DNA of 64,000 bases from Pseudopedobacter sp038243635 (GTDB lineage: Bacteria; Bacteroidota; Bacteroidia; Sphingobacteriales; Sphingobacteriaceae): positions 1-64,000 of the forward strand of contig JBBSQW010000002.1 of NCBI GenBank assembly GCA_038243635.1. The letters are read 5' to 3'. The translations under genes and the position numbers were made by a program. The notes beneath the pieces are model-generated. The model was not told the DNA's origin and made no database searches. It was given only the letters and a program-made list of their open reading frames with translations. Shown here piece by piece: positions 50,559-58,688 of the stretch; position 1 is the first letter of the stretch, and each line of letters begins with the position of its first letter.

Positions 50559-52304
50559 ATGGATACTCTTGAAATACAAAAAAATAAAGTTGAGGAACAA
50601 ACGCCAAAAGCAGTTTCAACCATCACAGGTTCTCAGATTTTATTGAACGGATTAATTGAAGAAGGAGTTGATACTATCTTTGGTTACCCTGGAGGTGCGA
50701 TCATGCCAATTTATGATGCACTGTACGATTATAAAGAGACTTTAAATCATATCTTGGTTCGTCATGAACAAGGAGCAACACATGCGGCTCAAGGCTATGC
50801 TCGTACATCGGGTAAAGTTGGGGTTGTGTTTGCAACTAGCGGACCGGGAGCTACAAATTTGATTACCGGTTTAGCCGATGCACAGATTGATAGTACGCCA
50901 ATGGTATGTATCACTGGGCAAGTTTTTGCACACCTTTTAGGTACTGATGCGTTTCAAGAAACGGACGTAATTAACATTACTACACCGGTTACTAAATGGA
51001 ACTATCAAGTAACTGACGCTTCTGAAATTGAAGAAGTGATGGCTAAAGCATTCCATATCGCAAAGACAGGAAGACCGGGCCCAGTTTTAGTAGATATTAC
51101 CAAAAACGCACAAATTCAATTAACAGAATATTTCGGTTATACAAAATGTGAGCATATCCGTAGTTACAAACCAAAACCAGTAGTTAGAAAAAGCTATGTT
51201 CAGGAAGCTGCGGATTTAATAAATTCTGCAAAAAAGCCTTTCGTATTATTTGGACAAGGAATTTTATTAGGTAACGCAGAGCAAGAATTTAAGGCTTTTG
51301 TTGAAAAAGCAGGAATTCCTTCTGCATGGACTATTTTAGGTGCTGGCGCAATTCCAACAGATCACCCTCTGAATGTGGGAATGTTGGGTATGCATGGCAA
51401 TTACGGTCCAAACGTTTTAACTAACGAATGTGATGTTTTAATTGCAATTGGGATGCGTTTTGATGACCGAGTAACTGGTCGTTTAGATAAATACGCAAAA
51501 CAAGCAAAGGTTATACATTTAGATATTGACCCTGCGGAAATTGATAAAAATGTTAAAGCAGATGTCCCTGTTTGGGGCGATTGTAAGGATAGTTTACCAA
51601 TGTTGACTGAATTGGTGGAGGAAAAAACTCATACAGCTTGGTTACAGAAATTCCGTGATTTTGGTGCGGAAGAGATGAAAGAATGTATCGATGCGGAGAT
51701 TAACCCCACAGAAGGAGAGCTTTCAATGGGAGAAATTATCAACCAGTTAAATCAGATAACAAACGGTGATGCGGTAATTGTATCGGATGTTGGTCAGCAT
51801 CAAATGGTGGCCTGTCGTTACGCTAAGTTGAACAATACACGAAGCAATATCACTAGTGGTGGTTTAGGCACAATGGGCTTTGCTTTACCCGCAGCAATTG
51901 GAGCAAAGTTTGGCGCACCGGATAAAGATGTTGTTGCCATTATTGGCGATGGAGGTTTCCAAATGACTTTACAGGAATTAGGAACCATTATGCAATCAAA
52001 AGTTAATGTAAAAATTATTATTCTTAACAATCAGTTTTTAGGAATGGTACGTCAGTGGCAAGAGTTATTTAATGATAAGCGTTATTCTTTTGTTGATATA
52101 ACCAGCCCAGATTTTGTTGCATTAGCAAAAAGTTATTATATCGATGGAAAAAGAATTTCTGAGAGATCTGAGGTAAAAGAAGCGTTAGCAACGATGCTAA
52201 ATCACGACGGTCCGTACCTTTTAGAGGTGATGGTGAAGAAGGAAAACAATGTTTTCCCGATGGTGCCACAAGGTTGTAGCGTAAGCGAAATCAGATTAAA
52301 ATAA
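50559..52304 (+). CDS. ilvB: Acetolactate synthase, large catalytic subunit
   Basis: TPP- and FAD-dependent first common step of Val/Leu/Ile synthesis (pyruvate to acetolactate or acetohydroxybutyrate). 581 residues with VDTIFGYPGGAIMPIYDAL near residue 38 (the catalytic Glu follows in VRHEQGATHAAQGYAR), GVVFATSGPGATNLITGLADA near 88, TGQVFAHLLGTDAFQE near 123, RFDDRVTGR near 307, and the C-terminal TPP motif GDGGFQMTLQELGTI near 464 to ILNNQFLGMVRQWQ. The regulatory subunit gene follows 44 bp downstream. No Shine-Dalgarno is obvious before the ATG. Confidence 0.96.
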   Translation: MDTLEIQKNKVEEQTPKAVSTITGSQILLNGLIEEGVDTIFGYPGGAIMPIYDALYDYKETLNHILVRHEQGATHAAQGYARTSGKVGVVFATSGPGATNLITGLADAQIDSTPMVCITGQVFAHLLGTDAFQETDVINITTPVTKWNYQVTDASEIEEVMAKAFHIAKTGRPGPVLVDITKNAQIQLTEYFGYTKCEHIRSYKPKPVVRKSYVQEAADLINSAKKPFVLFGQGILLGNAEQEFKAFVEKAGIPSAWTILGAGAIPTDHPLNVGMLGMHGNYGPNVLTNECDVLIAIGMRFDDRVTGRLDKYAKQAKVIHLDIDPAEIDKNVKADVPVWGDCKDSLPMLTELVEEKTHTAWLQKFRDFGAEEMKECIDAEINPTEGELSMGEIINQLNQITNGDAVIVSDVGQHQMVACRYAKLNNTRSNITSGGLGTMGFALPAAIGAKFGAPDKDVVAIIGDGGFQMTLQELGTIMQSKVNVKIIILNNQFLGMVRQWQELFNDKRYSFVDITSPDFVALAKSYYIDGKRISERSEVKEALATMLNHDGPYLLEVMVKKENNVFPMVPQGCSVSEIRLK

Positions 52305-52348
52305 ATATCTTTTATCCCCTAAAAGGGAAATCAATAAATTGATTTAAA

Positions 52349-52951
52349 ATGGAATCAAATATAGAGAAGCAGGAATATAACATCACTGTTTATACCGAAA
52401 ACCAAATTGGTTTACTTAACAGAATTGCGATTATCTTTAGCCGTAGAAAGCTTAATATCGAAAGTTTGAATACTTCTCCATCAGAAGTGGATGGTATTCA
52501 TCGTTTTAATATTGTGATTACCGAAAGCGAAGAAGTAGTACGTAAAGTTGCCCGTCAGTTAGAAAAGCAGGTTGAAGTATTAAAGGTTTATTACAATACC
52601 AACCAAGATGTGATCTGGCAAGAGATGGCATTGTACAAAGTACCCACAAGCGTAATTGCAGAATCCGTAAGTGTAGAGCGCTTATTACGCGAATATGGTG
52701 CAAGAGCTGTTGTAATCCGTAATGATTATACAGTTTTTGAAACTACCGGACACCGTGAAGAAACAGATAAATTAGTGAAAGTGTTACAACAATACGGATT
52801 GATAGAATTTGTAAGAAGTGCAAGAGTAGCGATTATTAAGGCTAGCGATGGTTTCCACTCTAAGCTAAGAGAGTTTGAACGCCGTGAGCCCGGAGAAGAT
52901 GTTTTAGAAAATCAATACTTAAATAAAGGGGGAAAAATATTTACACTATAA
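52349..52951 (+). CDS. ilvN: Acetolactate synthase, small regulatory subunit
   Basis: A 200-residue ACT-domain regulator giving valine feedback control to the large subunit. The ACT domain opens YNITVYTENQIGLLNRIAIIFSRRKLNIESLNTSPSE at about residues 9-46 in consecutive strands, and the C-terminal domain carries ALYKVPTS and IEFVRSARVAIIKA. The length is the longer Bacteroidota/ilvH type. Two bases separate it from the DinB-like gene. Confidence 0.93.
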   Translation: MESNIEKQEYNITVYTENQIGLLNRIAIIFSRRKLNIESLNTSPSEVDGIHRFNIVITESEEVVRKVARQLEKQVEVLKVYYNTNQDVIWQEMALYKVPTSVIAESVSVERLLREYGARAVVIRNDYTVFETTGHREETDKLVKVLQQYGLIEFVRSARVAIIKASDGFHSKLREFERREPGEDVLENQYLNKGGKIFTL

Positions 52952-52953
52952 CA

Positions 52954-53424
52954 ATGACAGAAAAAATATTTAATTTTACTATTCAAGCTCGTAAGGCATT
53001 TATCCAATTAATTGAGAGCCTTACTACGGATGAGTTAAACCAAATACCAGAGGGTTTTAGAAATAATATCGTTTGGAATTTTGGTCACATTGTGGTGACT
53101 ACGCCAGTACTTTGCTATGTACGTACCGGAATCTGGGAAAATGCATCCGCTATAAAATATCTTAACGATTTTAAAAAAGATTCGATTCCTTCTCGTAACA
53201 TCAATGAAGAAGAAATTGCAGAGTTAAAAGCTTTAGCAATATCAACCATTGAAACTATGAGAGAAGATTATAGTAAAGGAGTCTTTGGTGATACAAAGCC
53301 TTTTGCAACGGGTACTTATGGTGCAGAGATGAACAGCATCGAAGAAGTTTTGATAACATCAGTTGGGCATGATAATATACATTTGGGATATGCCTTGGCG
53401 CAAAGAAAATTAATTAGAAAATAG
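52954..53424 (+). CDS. DinB/YfiT-like four-helix protein in the ilv cluster
   Basis: A 156-residue protein of the DinB_2 / YfiT-like superfamily, soluble four-helix bundles that usually bind a metal through three His. Here they are His in WNFGHIVVT near residue 49 and two in GHDNIHLGYALAQRK near 140. Members include thiol-dependent transferases (with bacillithiol or mycothiol) and metal hydrolases, and the genome encodes a YtxJ protein. It starts 2 bp after ilvN, so it is part of the operon, but no role in branched-chain synthesis is known. No activity can be assigned. Confidence 0.8.
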   Translation: MTEKIFNFTIQARKAFIQLIESLTTDELNQIPEGFRNNIVWNFGHIVVTTPVLCYVRTGIWENASAIKYLNDFKKDSIPSRNINEEEIAELKALAISTIETMREDYSKGVFGDTKPFATGTYGAEMNSIEEVLITSVGHDNIHLGYALAQRKLIRK

Positions 53425-53450
53425 TCGATTATAAATAAAAAAAACAAAGA

Positions 53451-53497
53451 GTCTCTCGCCAAACAGCGGTCTTCGGACTGTCAACAGCCGGCTCTAA
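53451..53497 (+). other. Structured spacer before ilvC
   Basis: The 97-bp gap between the DinB-like gene and ilvC holds GAGTCTCTCGCC and a TTCG-capped small hairpin (GGTC-TTCG-GACT, 53468-53479), then AACAGCCGGCTC. There is no T-run, so not a terminator. It may be a processing or stability element, or degenerate repeat. Confidence 0.35.
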
Positions 53498-53521
53498 AAC
53501 ACTAAAAAAAGGAAAAACAAA

Positions 53522-55003
53522 ATGGCAAATTATTTCAACACACTACCTCTTAGAGAGCAATTAAACCAATTAGGTGTTTGCGACTTTATGGACAACTCAG
53601 AATTTTTAGATGGCATTGAAGCGCTAAAAGGTAAAAAAATTGTGATTGTTGGTTGCGGTGCGCAAGGTTTAAATCAAGGTTTAAATTTAAGAGATAGTGG
53701 TTTAGATGTAAGCTACACTTTACGTAAAGAAGCTATCGAAAGTAAAAGAGATTCGTGGAAGAACGCCACTGAAAATAACTTTAAAGTAGGTACTTACGAA
53801 GAGTTAATCCCGACTGCTGACGTCGTGGTTAACTTAACGCCAGATAAGCAACATACTGCAGTTGTTAACGCAGTTATGCCTTTGATGCAAAAAGGTGCTA
53901 CGTTATTGTATTCTCACGGTTTCAATATTGTAGAAGAAGGAATGCAAATCCGTAAAGACTTAACTGTAATTATGGTTGCGCCTAAATGTCCAGGTTCTGA
54001 AGTTAGAGCAGAATATGTTAGAGGTTTTGGTGTGCCAACTTTGATTGCTGTTCATCCAGAAAACGATCCAGAGGGTAAGGGATTGGCGCAGGCAAAAGCT
54101 TATTGCGTAGGTACTGGCGGTCACAGGGCAGGTGTTTTAAAATCATCTTTTGTGGCAGAAGTAAAATCTGATTTAATGGGCGAGCAAACTATTCTTTGCG
54201 GATTGTTGCAAACTGGTTCAATCCTTTCTTTCGACAAAATGGTTGAAAAAGGAATTGACGCAGGTTACGCTTCTAAATTGGTACAATACGGAGTTGAGGT
54301 TATTACTGAAGCTTTAAAGCATGGTGGTGTATCAGGTATGATGGATCGTTTAAGCAATGTTGCTAAAGTTGAGGCTTTCAAAATTTCTGAAGAATTAAAA
54401 GACATCATGCGTCCTTTGTTTCAGAAGCACCAAGATGATATTATGGCTGGCGAATTTAGCCGCATCATGATGGAAGATTGGGCTAATGGCGATAAAAACC
54501 TATTGGCTTGGAGAGCTGAAACTGGCGAAACCGCTTTCGAGAAAACTCCAGCTGGTGATGTTAAAATTGGCAATCAAGAATACTTTGACAATTACCTTTT
54601 AATGGTTGCTTTTGTTAGAGCAGGTGTTGAATTGGCTTTCGAAACTATGGTTGAAGCTGGTATTAAACCAGAATCTGCTTATTACGAGTCATTACACGAA
54701 ACTCCGTTAATTGCAAATACAATCGCTCGTAAGAAATTGTTCGAAATGAACCGCGTGATTTCTGATACTGCTGAATACGGTTGTTATTTATTTGACCAAG
54801 CTTGTAAGCCTTTATTAGCTGACTTCATGACAAAAGTAGGAACTGATTTAGTCGGTAAAAACTTTAACGAAGGCAAAGACGGAGCAGTTGACAATATGGA
54901 GTTGGTAAGAATCAACGAAATTTTACGTAACCACGAAGTAGAAATTATCGGTACTAAATTGCGTAAAGCGATGACTGCGATGAAAACTATTAAAACGGCA
55001 TAA
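53522..55003 (+). CDS. ilvC: Ketol-acid reductoisomerase, class II
   Basis: Isomerises and reduces acetolactate or acetohydroxybutyrate with NADPH. At 493 residues it is the long class II enzyme (E. coli type, duplicated knotted C-terminal domain) and not the about 330-residue class I. The Rossmann motif IVIVGCGAQGLNQGLNLRDSG is near residue 38. LYSHGFNIVEEGMQIRKDLTVIMVAPKCPGSEVR is near 130-160. The metal-binding region EVKSDLMGEQTILCGLLQTG is near 216. It is preceded by a small hairpin-bearing spacer and followed by a MITE-like inverted repeat. Confidence 0.96.
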   Translation: MANYFNTLPLREQLNQLGVCDFMDNSEFLDGIEALKGKKIVIVGCGAQGLNQGLNLRDSGLDVSYTLRKEAIESKRDSWKNATENNFKVGTYEELIPTADVVVNLTPDKQHTAVVNAVMPLMQKGATLLYSHGFNIVEEGMQIRKDLTVIMVAPKCPGSEVRAEYVRGFGVPTLIAVHPENDPEGKGLAQAKAYCVGTGGHRAGVLKSSFVAEVKSDLMGEQTILCGLLQTGSILSFDKMVEKGIDAGYASKLVQYGVEVITEALKHGGVSGMMDRLSNVAKVEAFKISEELKDIMRPLFQKHQDDIMAGEFSRIMMEDWANGDKNLLAWRAETGETAFEKTPAGDVKIGNQEYFDNYLLMVAFVRAGVELAFETMVEAGIKPESAYYESLHETPLIANTIARKKLFEMNRVISDTAEYGCYLFDQACKPLLADFMTKVGTDLVGKNFNEGKDGAVDNMELVRINEILRNHEVEIIGTKLRKAMTAMKTIKTA

Positions 55004-55007
55004 AAAA

Positions 55008-55152
55008 GCCCCACCCCTTTGATTCCCCTCCCCGAAGGAGAGGGGCGCTGAATGGAAAGCAAGACGAAAAATTAAGACATTAAAATAATATTAATACCTA
55101 AAACATCCACGCTCTAACTCCCTCTCCTTCGGAGAGGGTTGGGGCGAGGCTC
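55008..55152. repeat. MITE-like inverted-repeat element between ilvC and the ABC gene
   Basis: The left end GCCCCACCCC and right end GGTTGGGGCGAGGC are related as inverted repeats. Each side has an inner hairpin: CCCCTCCCC-GAAG-GAGAGGGG at 55025-55045 and CCCTCTCC-TTC-GGAGAGGG at 55120-55138. The CCCTCTCCTTCGGAGAGGG motif is a familiar intergenic repeat in several phyla. It carries no gene, and ends 6 bp before the ABC gene ATG. Confidence 0.72.
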
Positions 55153-55158
55153 TTTATC

Positions 55159-56652
55159 ATGCAGAGACCCATTGTCCATATCACAAATTTGAATTTAAAA
55201 TACCAGCAGAAGCAGGTTTTCTCTGATTTGAATTGGACGATTAGGTTTGGTGAAAACTGGGCACTGGGAGGAAAAAGTGGAAGTGGAAAAACTGCTTTAG
55301 CAAAGATTCTTACAGGTCAACAGAGCTTTAGTGGAGAGGTTGAAATTAACTTCAATACGGGAAGCAGTTTGCCAGCTCAAGTTTTATATGTAGAAAGTTG
55401 GTATCAGTTTAAAAATGTGGAGGGCGTTGCTAATTTTTATTATCAGCAACGTTATACCAGTCAACAAGCAAAAGAAACCTTAACTGTAAATGCGGAATTA
55501 GCGCATTTTGGTAAAGAAGAAAGTTTAGATTTTAATGAGGCTGAAAAACTAGTGGAAGCGCTAGGTTTTTCGGGATTAAAGAATTCGCAACTGATAGAAT
55601 TATCAAGTGGCGAACACAAGAAATTACAGTTGGTAAAAGCGTTGTGGTTAAAACCACAATTGCTTATTATCGACCAACCTTACACAGGTTTAGATGCGGC
55701 CTCACGCAAAAGTTTAAACACTTTATTGGATGAGGTTGCTACGGCAGGTGTCACATTAATCTTGGTCAGTAATGATGAAGAATTGCCAGTTTGTATTAAC
55801 CGATTTGCCGAAATTGAAAACGGTAAGCTGGTAGAATTGAAAGAAGCAAAAGAAACAACAATAGTAAAGGAAGATTTTGAAAGAACGCTTCCAGAATTTT
55901 TAAAACAAGCGCCGGTTTACACTTCAAGCCAAATTGTTAAAATGGTGGATGTAAATATCAGCTATGGCGATAAACAGGTTTTAAAAAACATCAATTGGGA
56001 AGTTAAAGCTGGAGAAAAGTGGTTGTTGCAAGGACATAATGGTTCGGGAAAGTCAACTTTATTGAGTTTGATTAACGGCGACCATCCGCAATCTTATGCT
56101 AACGAACTTTATTTGTTCGGTAACAAAAGAGGAAGCGGAGAAAGTATTTGGGACATTAAACAACATATCGGTTTAATATCGCCAGAGTTTCATTGGTATT
56201 TTGATGCAACCGCAACCGTTTGGGAAAGCGTAGCATCAGGATTGTATGATTCTGTAGGTCTGTTTCAACAATTACCATACACCAAAGCCAAACATGTTGA
56301 TGATTTGGTAGCATACTTCGGGTTAACCGAGTATAAAAAAGATTTATTGAGTTCATTGCCTTTGGGCAAACAACGCTTGGTTTTACTAGCTCGTACAGTT
56401 ATAAAAAATCCAGAATTGTTGATTTTGGATGAACCTTGCCAAGGATTAGATAAGCAACAAACGGCGCAATTTAACCAACTCGTTGATGAGTTAAGTCGCC
56501 ACGGGATGACGGTGATTTATGTTGGACATTTTGAGGCACAATTGCCGAACTGTTTAACCAAAAAAATGGTGCTAAAAAACGGTGAGGTAATCGCCAACGA
56601 AGAGATAATTAAAGAACAAGTTTTAGAAGAAGCATACTCAATTATTGAGTAA
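55159..56652 (+). CDS. ABC ATPase with two nucleotide-binding domains (ModF-like)
   Basis: A 497-residue soluble protein with two ABC domains and no membrane segments. Domain 1 has Walker A GGKSGSGKTAL near residue 38, signature LSSGEHKKLQL near 154 and Walker B PQLLIIDQPYTGLD near 175. Domain 2 has Walker A GHNGSGKSTLL near 295, degenerate signature SLPLGKQRLVLLA near 400 and Walker B PELLILDEPCQGLD near 420. It resembles ModF/PhrA-type proteins, whose role is unsettled. No permease gene is nearby, so it is unlikely to be a transporter component of this operon. Its insertion between ilvC and leuA is unexplained. Confidence 0.82.
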   Translation: MQRPIVHITNLNLKYQQKQVFSDLNWTIRFGENWALGGKSGSGKTALAKILTGQQSFSGEVEINFNTGSSLPAQVLYVESWYQFKNVEGVANFYYQQRYTSQQAKETLTVNAELAHFGKEESLDFNEAEKLVEALGFSGLKNSQLIELSSGEHKKLQLVKALWLKPQLLIIDQPYTGLDAASRKSLNTLLDEVATAGVTLILVSNDEELPVCINRFAEIENGKLVELKEAKETTIVKEDFERTLPEFLKQAPVYTSSQIVKMVDVNISYGDKQVLKNINWEVKAGEKWLLQGHNGSGKSTLLSLINGDHPQSYANELYLFGNKRGSGESIWDIKQHIGLISPEFHWYFDATATVWESVASGLYDSVGLFQQLPYTKAKHVDDLVAYFGLTEYKKDLLSSLPLGKQRLVLLARTVIKNPELLILDEPCQGLDKQQTAQFNQLVDELSRHGMTVIYVGHFEAQLPNCLTKKMVLKNGEVIANEEIIKEQVLEEAYSIIE

Positions 56653-56697
56653 TAAGGTTTTAACAAGCGCTTAAAAGCGGATAATTTTAATAATAAC

Positions 56698-58209
56698 ATG
56701 TTACACGATCCAAATCGCATTTACATTTTTGATACCACACTTAGAGACGGAGAACAAGTGCCTGGTTGCCAATTGACAACTTCTGAAAAGGTAGAAATCG
56801 CACTGCGTTTGGAGGCTTTAGGTGTTGATGTAATTGAAGCGGGTTTCCCAATTTCTAGTCCGGGTGATTTTGAAAGTGTAGTTGCACTTTCTAAAGCGGT
56901 TAAAGAACCGATAATTTGTGCTTTAACAAGGGCAAATAACAAAGATATTGATGCAGCGGTTGAATCATTAAAGCATGCAAGAAGACCGCGTATCCACACC
57001 GGAATTGGTTCTTCTGATATGCATATTAAATACAAATTCAATAGCACACGTGAAGATATTTTAAAGCGTGGAGTTGATGCGGTAAAATATGCAAAACGTT
57101 TTGTAGAGGATATTGAGTTTTACGCAGAGGATGCAGGTAGGGCAGATGATGCTTTTTTAGCACAGATGGTGGAAGCTGTTATTGCGGCAGGAGCAACGGT
57201 CGTAAATATTCCAGATACTAACGGTTACTGCTTGCCAGATCAATACGGTGCGAAAATCAAATACTTGATGGACAATGTGAAAAACATTGACCAAGCGATT
57301 ATTTCTGTACACTGCCATAACGATTTAGGTTTAGCAACTGCAAATACCATCGCCGGAATTCAGAATGGTGCTCGCCAAGCGGAGTGTACCATCAATGGAA
57401 TTGGCGAAAGAGCTGGGAATACAGCTTTAGAGGAAATCGCGATGATTTTGAAGACACACCAAGGTTTAGGGAAATATACAAATATCAATTCTAAACATTT
57501 CTACGAGTTGAGTGGAATGGTGAGCAGAATGATGCGTATGCCAGTACAGCCGAATAAAGCAATTGTCGGTAAAAATGCATTTGCACACAGTTCTGGAATC
57601 CATCAGGATGGCGTGTTAAAGCATCGCGAGACTTACGAAATCATCAATCCAGAGGATGTTGGTATTGATCAGTCTTCAATTATTTTAACAGCCAGAAGTG
57701 GTCGTCATGCTTTAAAGCATCACTTAGAAAGATTAGGATATGTGCTTGAAAAAATTAACATTGATGATGTTTACGAGCGTTTCTTAATAGTTGCGGATAG
57801 TAAAAAAGAGATTAAAGATGATGATTTGCGAGCTTTAATGAGCGGTGAAGGATCTGAACGTAATTATAAGGCAGGTGTTACCGTTAAGTTATTGCAGGTA
57901 ATGTGTGGTGATCCGCTAATTCCAACTTCTATAGTGAAATTGGATATTAGAGGAGAAATGAGAGAAGCAGTTTCTTCAGGTAACGGTCCGGTTGATGCAA
58001 CTGTTAAAGCGATTAACTCAATTATAGGTAAGGAGGTTGAAATTAAGGATTTCCATATTGATGCTATCCATGGTGGAAGTAATGACGTGAGCAAGGTGCA
58101 CATGCGTATTAAGTACGAAGGAATGCATTATAACGGATATGGTTTTAGTACTGATATCGTTGCAGCGTCTGCAAATGCGTATTTAGATGCGGTTAACAAG
58201 TTTATTTAG
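56698..58209 (+). CDS. leuA: 2-isopropylmalate synthase
   Basis: Commits 2-ketoisovalerate to leucine by condensation with acetyl-CoA. 503 residues: DTTLRDGEQVPGCQLTTSEK near residue 12 (metal Asp), ALTRANNKDID near 77, HCHNDLGLATANTIAG near 205 (metal HxH), NGIGERAGNTALEE near 230, HSSGIHQDGVLKH near 297. It has a C-terminal LeuA regulatory domain (about 380-500) including SGNGPVDATVKAIN and SNDVSKVHMRIKYEG, which gives leucine feedback inhibition. A full-length, standard enzyme. It is followed by a 480-bp repeat-filled gap before leuC. Confidence 0.94.
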   Translation: MLHDPNRIYIFDTTLRDGEQVPGCQLTTSEKVEIALRLEALGVDVIEAGFPISSPGDFESVVALSKAVKEPIICALTRANNKDIDAAVESLKHARRPRIHTGIGSSDMHIKYKFNSTREDILKRGVDAVKYAKRFVEDIEFYAEDAGRADDAFLAQMVEAVIAAGATVVNIPDTNGYCLPDQYGAKIKYLMDNVKNIDQAIISVHCHNDLGLATANTIAGIQNGARQAECTINGIGERAGNTALEEIAMILKTHQGLGKYTNINSKHFYELSGMVSRMMRMPVQPNKAIVGKNAFAHSSGIHQDGVLKHRETYEIINPEDVGIDQSSIILTARSGRHALKHHLERLGYVLEKINIDDVYERFLIVADSKKEIKDDDLRALMSGEGSERNYKAGVTVKLLQVMCGDPLIPTSIVKLDIRGEMREAVSSGNGPVDATVKAINSIIGKEVEIKDFHIDAIHGGSNDVSKVHMRIKYEGMHYNGYGFSTDIVAASANAYLDAVNKFI

Positions 58210-58258
58210 GTAGGTGGTTAGGGATTAGGTAGTTAGTTTGTTAGGGATTTGCGGGCGT
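58206..58258. repeat. TTAGGTAG-type degenerate word tract after leuA
   Basis: Variants of GGTGGTTAGG and TAGTTAGTTTGTTAGGG run directly from the leuA stop codon. The same words reappear between leuC and leuD, where they are arranged as an inverted repeat. Confidence 0.6.
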
Positions 58259-58265
58259 TTTACAA

Positions 58266-58436
58266 GTCATTACGAGTGCTAACGAAGCAATCTGTAAGTT
58301 AATAGGGTTAACCAAGTTAAAACAAGACCGAAAAATTTGGGACAGTGCAAAAAAAACTAACAGATTGCCTCAGCCCCATTACACAAGAGCCGATGCTTCA
58401 GCTTCGCTACAAAGTAGCTCCTTTGGAGCAATGACG
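58266..58436. repeat. MITE-like element with inverted ends, leuA-leuC gap
   Basis: It begins GTCATTACGAG and ends GGAGCAATGACG, related as inverted repeats. Inside them AAGCAATCTGT (58285-58295) faces ACAGATTGC (58360-58368). The GTCATTGCGAGG...GAAGCAATCTG pattern is a common intergenic repeat of many bacteria. It has no coding capacity. The next element, copy B of the 77-bp family, starts 14 bp later. Confidence 0.65.
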
Positions 58437-58449
58437 AAAGCAAGGATTT

Positions 58450-58526
58450 GCGTTAACGATAGAAGCAGATACCGGCCAAGAGATTAAGGCCTGTGCAGTA
58501 TGAGCGGATAGCGTGTTAAAACGTCC
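58450..58526 (+). repeat. 77-80 bp dispersed element, copy B
   Basis: GCGTTAACGATAGAAGCAGA then TACCGGCC at the start, and GTGCAGTATGAGCGGATAGC then GTGTTAAAACGTCC at the end. Same length and ends as copy A, with the centre replaced (AAGAGATTAAGGCC). It is in the same orientation as leuA and leuC, within their 480-bp gap. The remaining gap to 58688 shows another weak repeat-like stretch (GAGATGTTTCACTATCG near 58587) but no gene. Confidence 0.88.
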
Positions 58527-58688
58527 AAATTAAAATTGAGGTAGCATCAAGATATAAGTTGTCTCAAAGGATGGATAATCTACATTGAGATGTTTCACTA
58601 TCGTTAGAAATGACGAATGGAATAAATAAAAAAATTAGAAGAGCGAACAATATATCGTTCCTCTTAAAACGATAAAAAAACAAATAAA

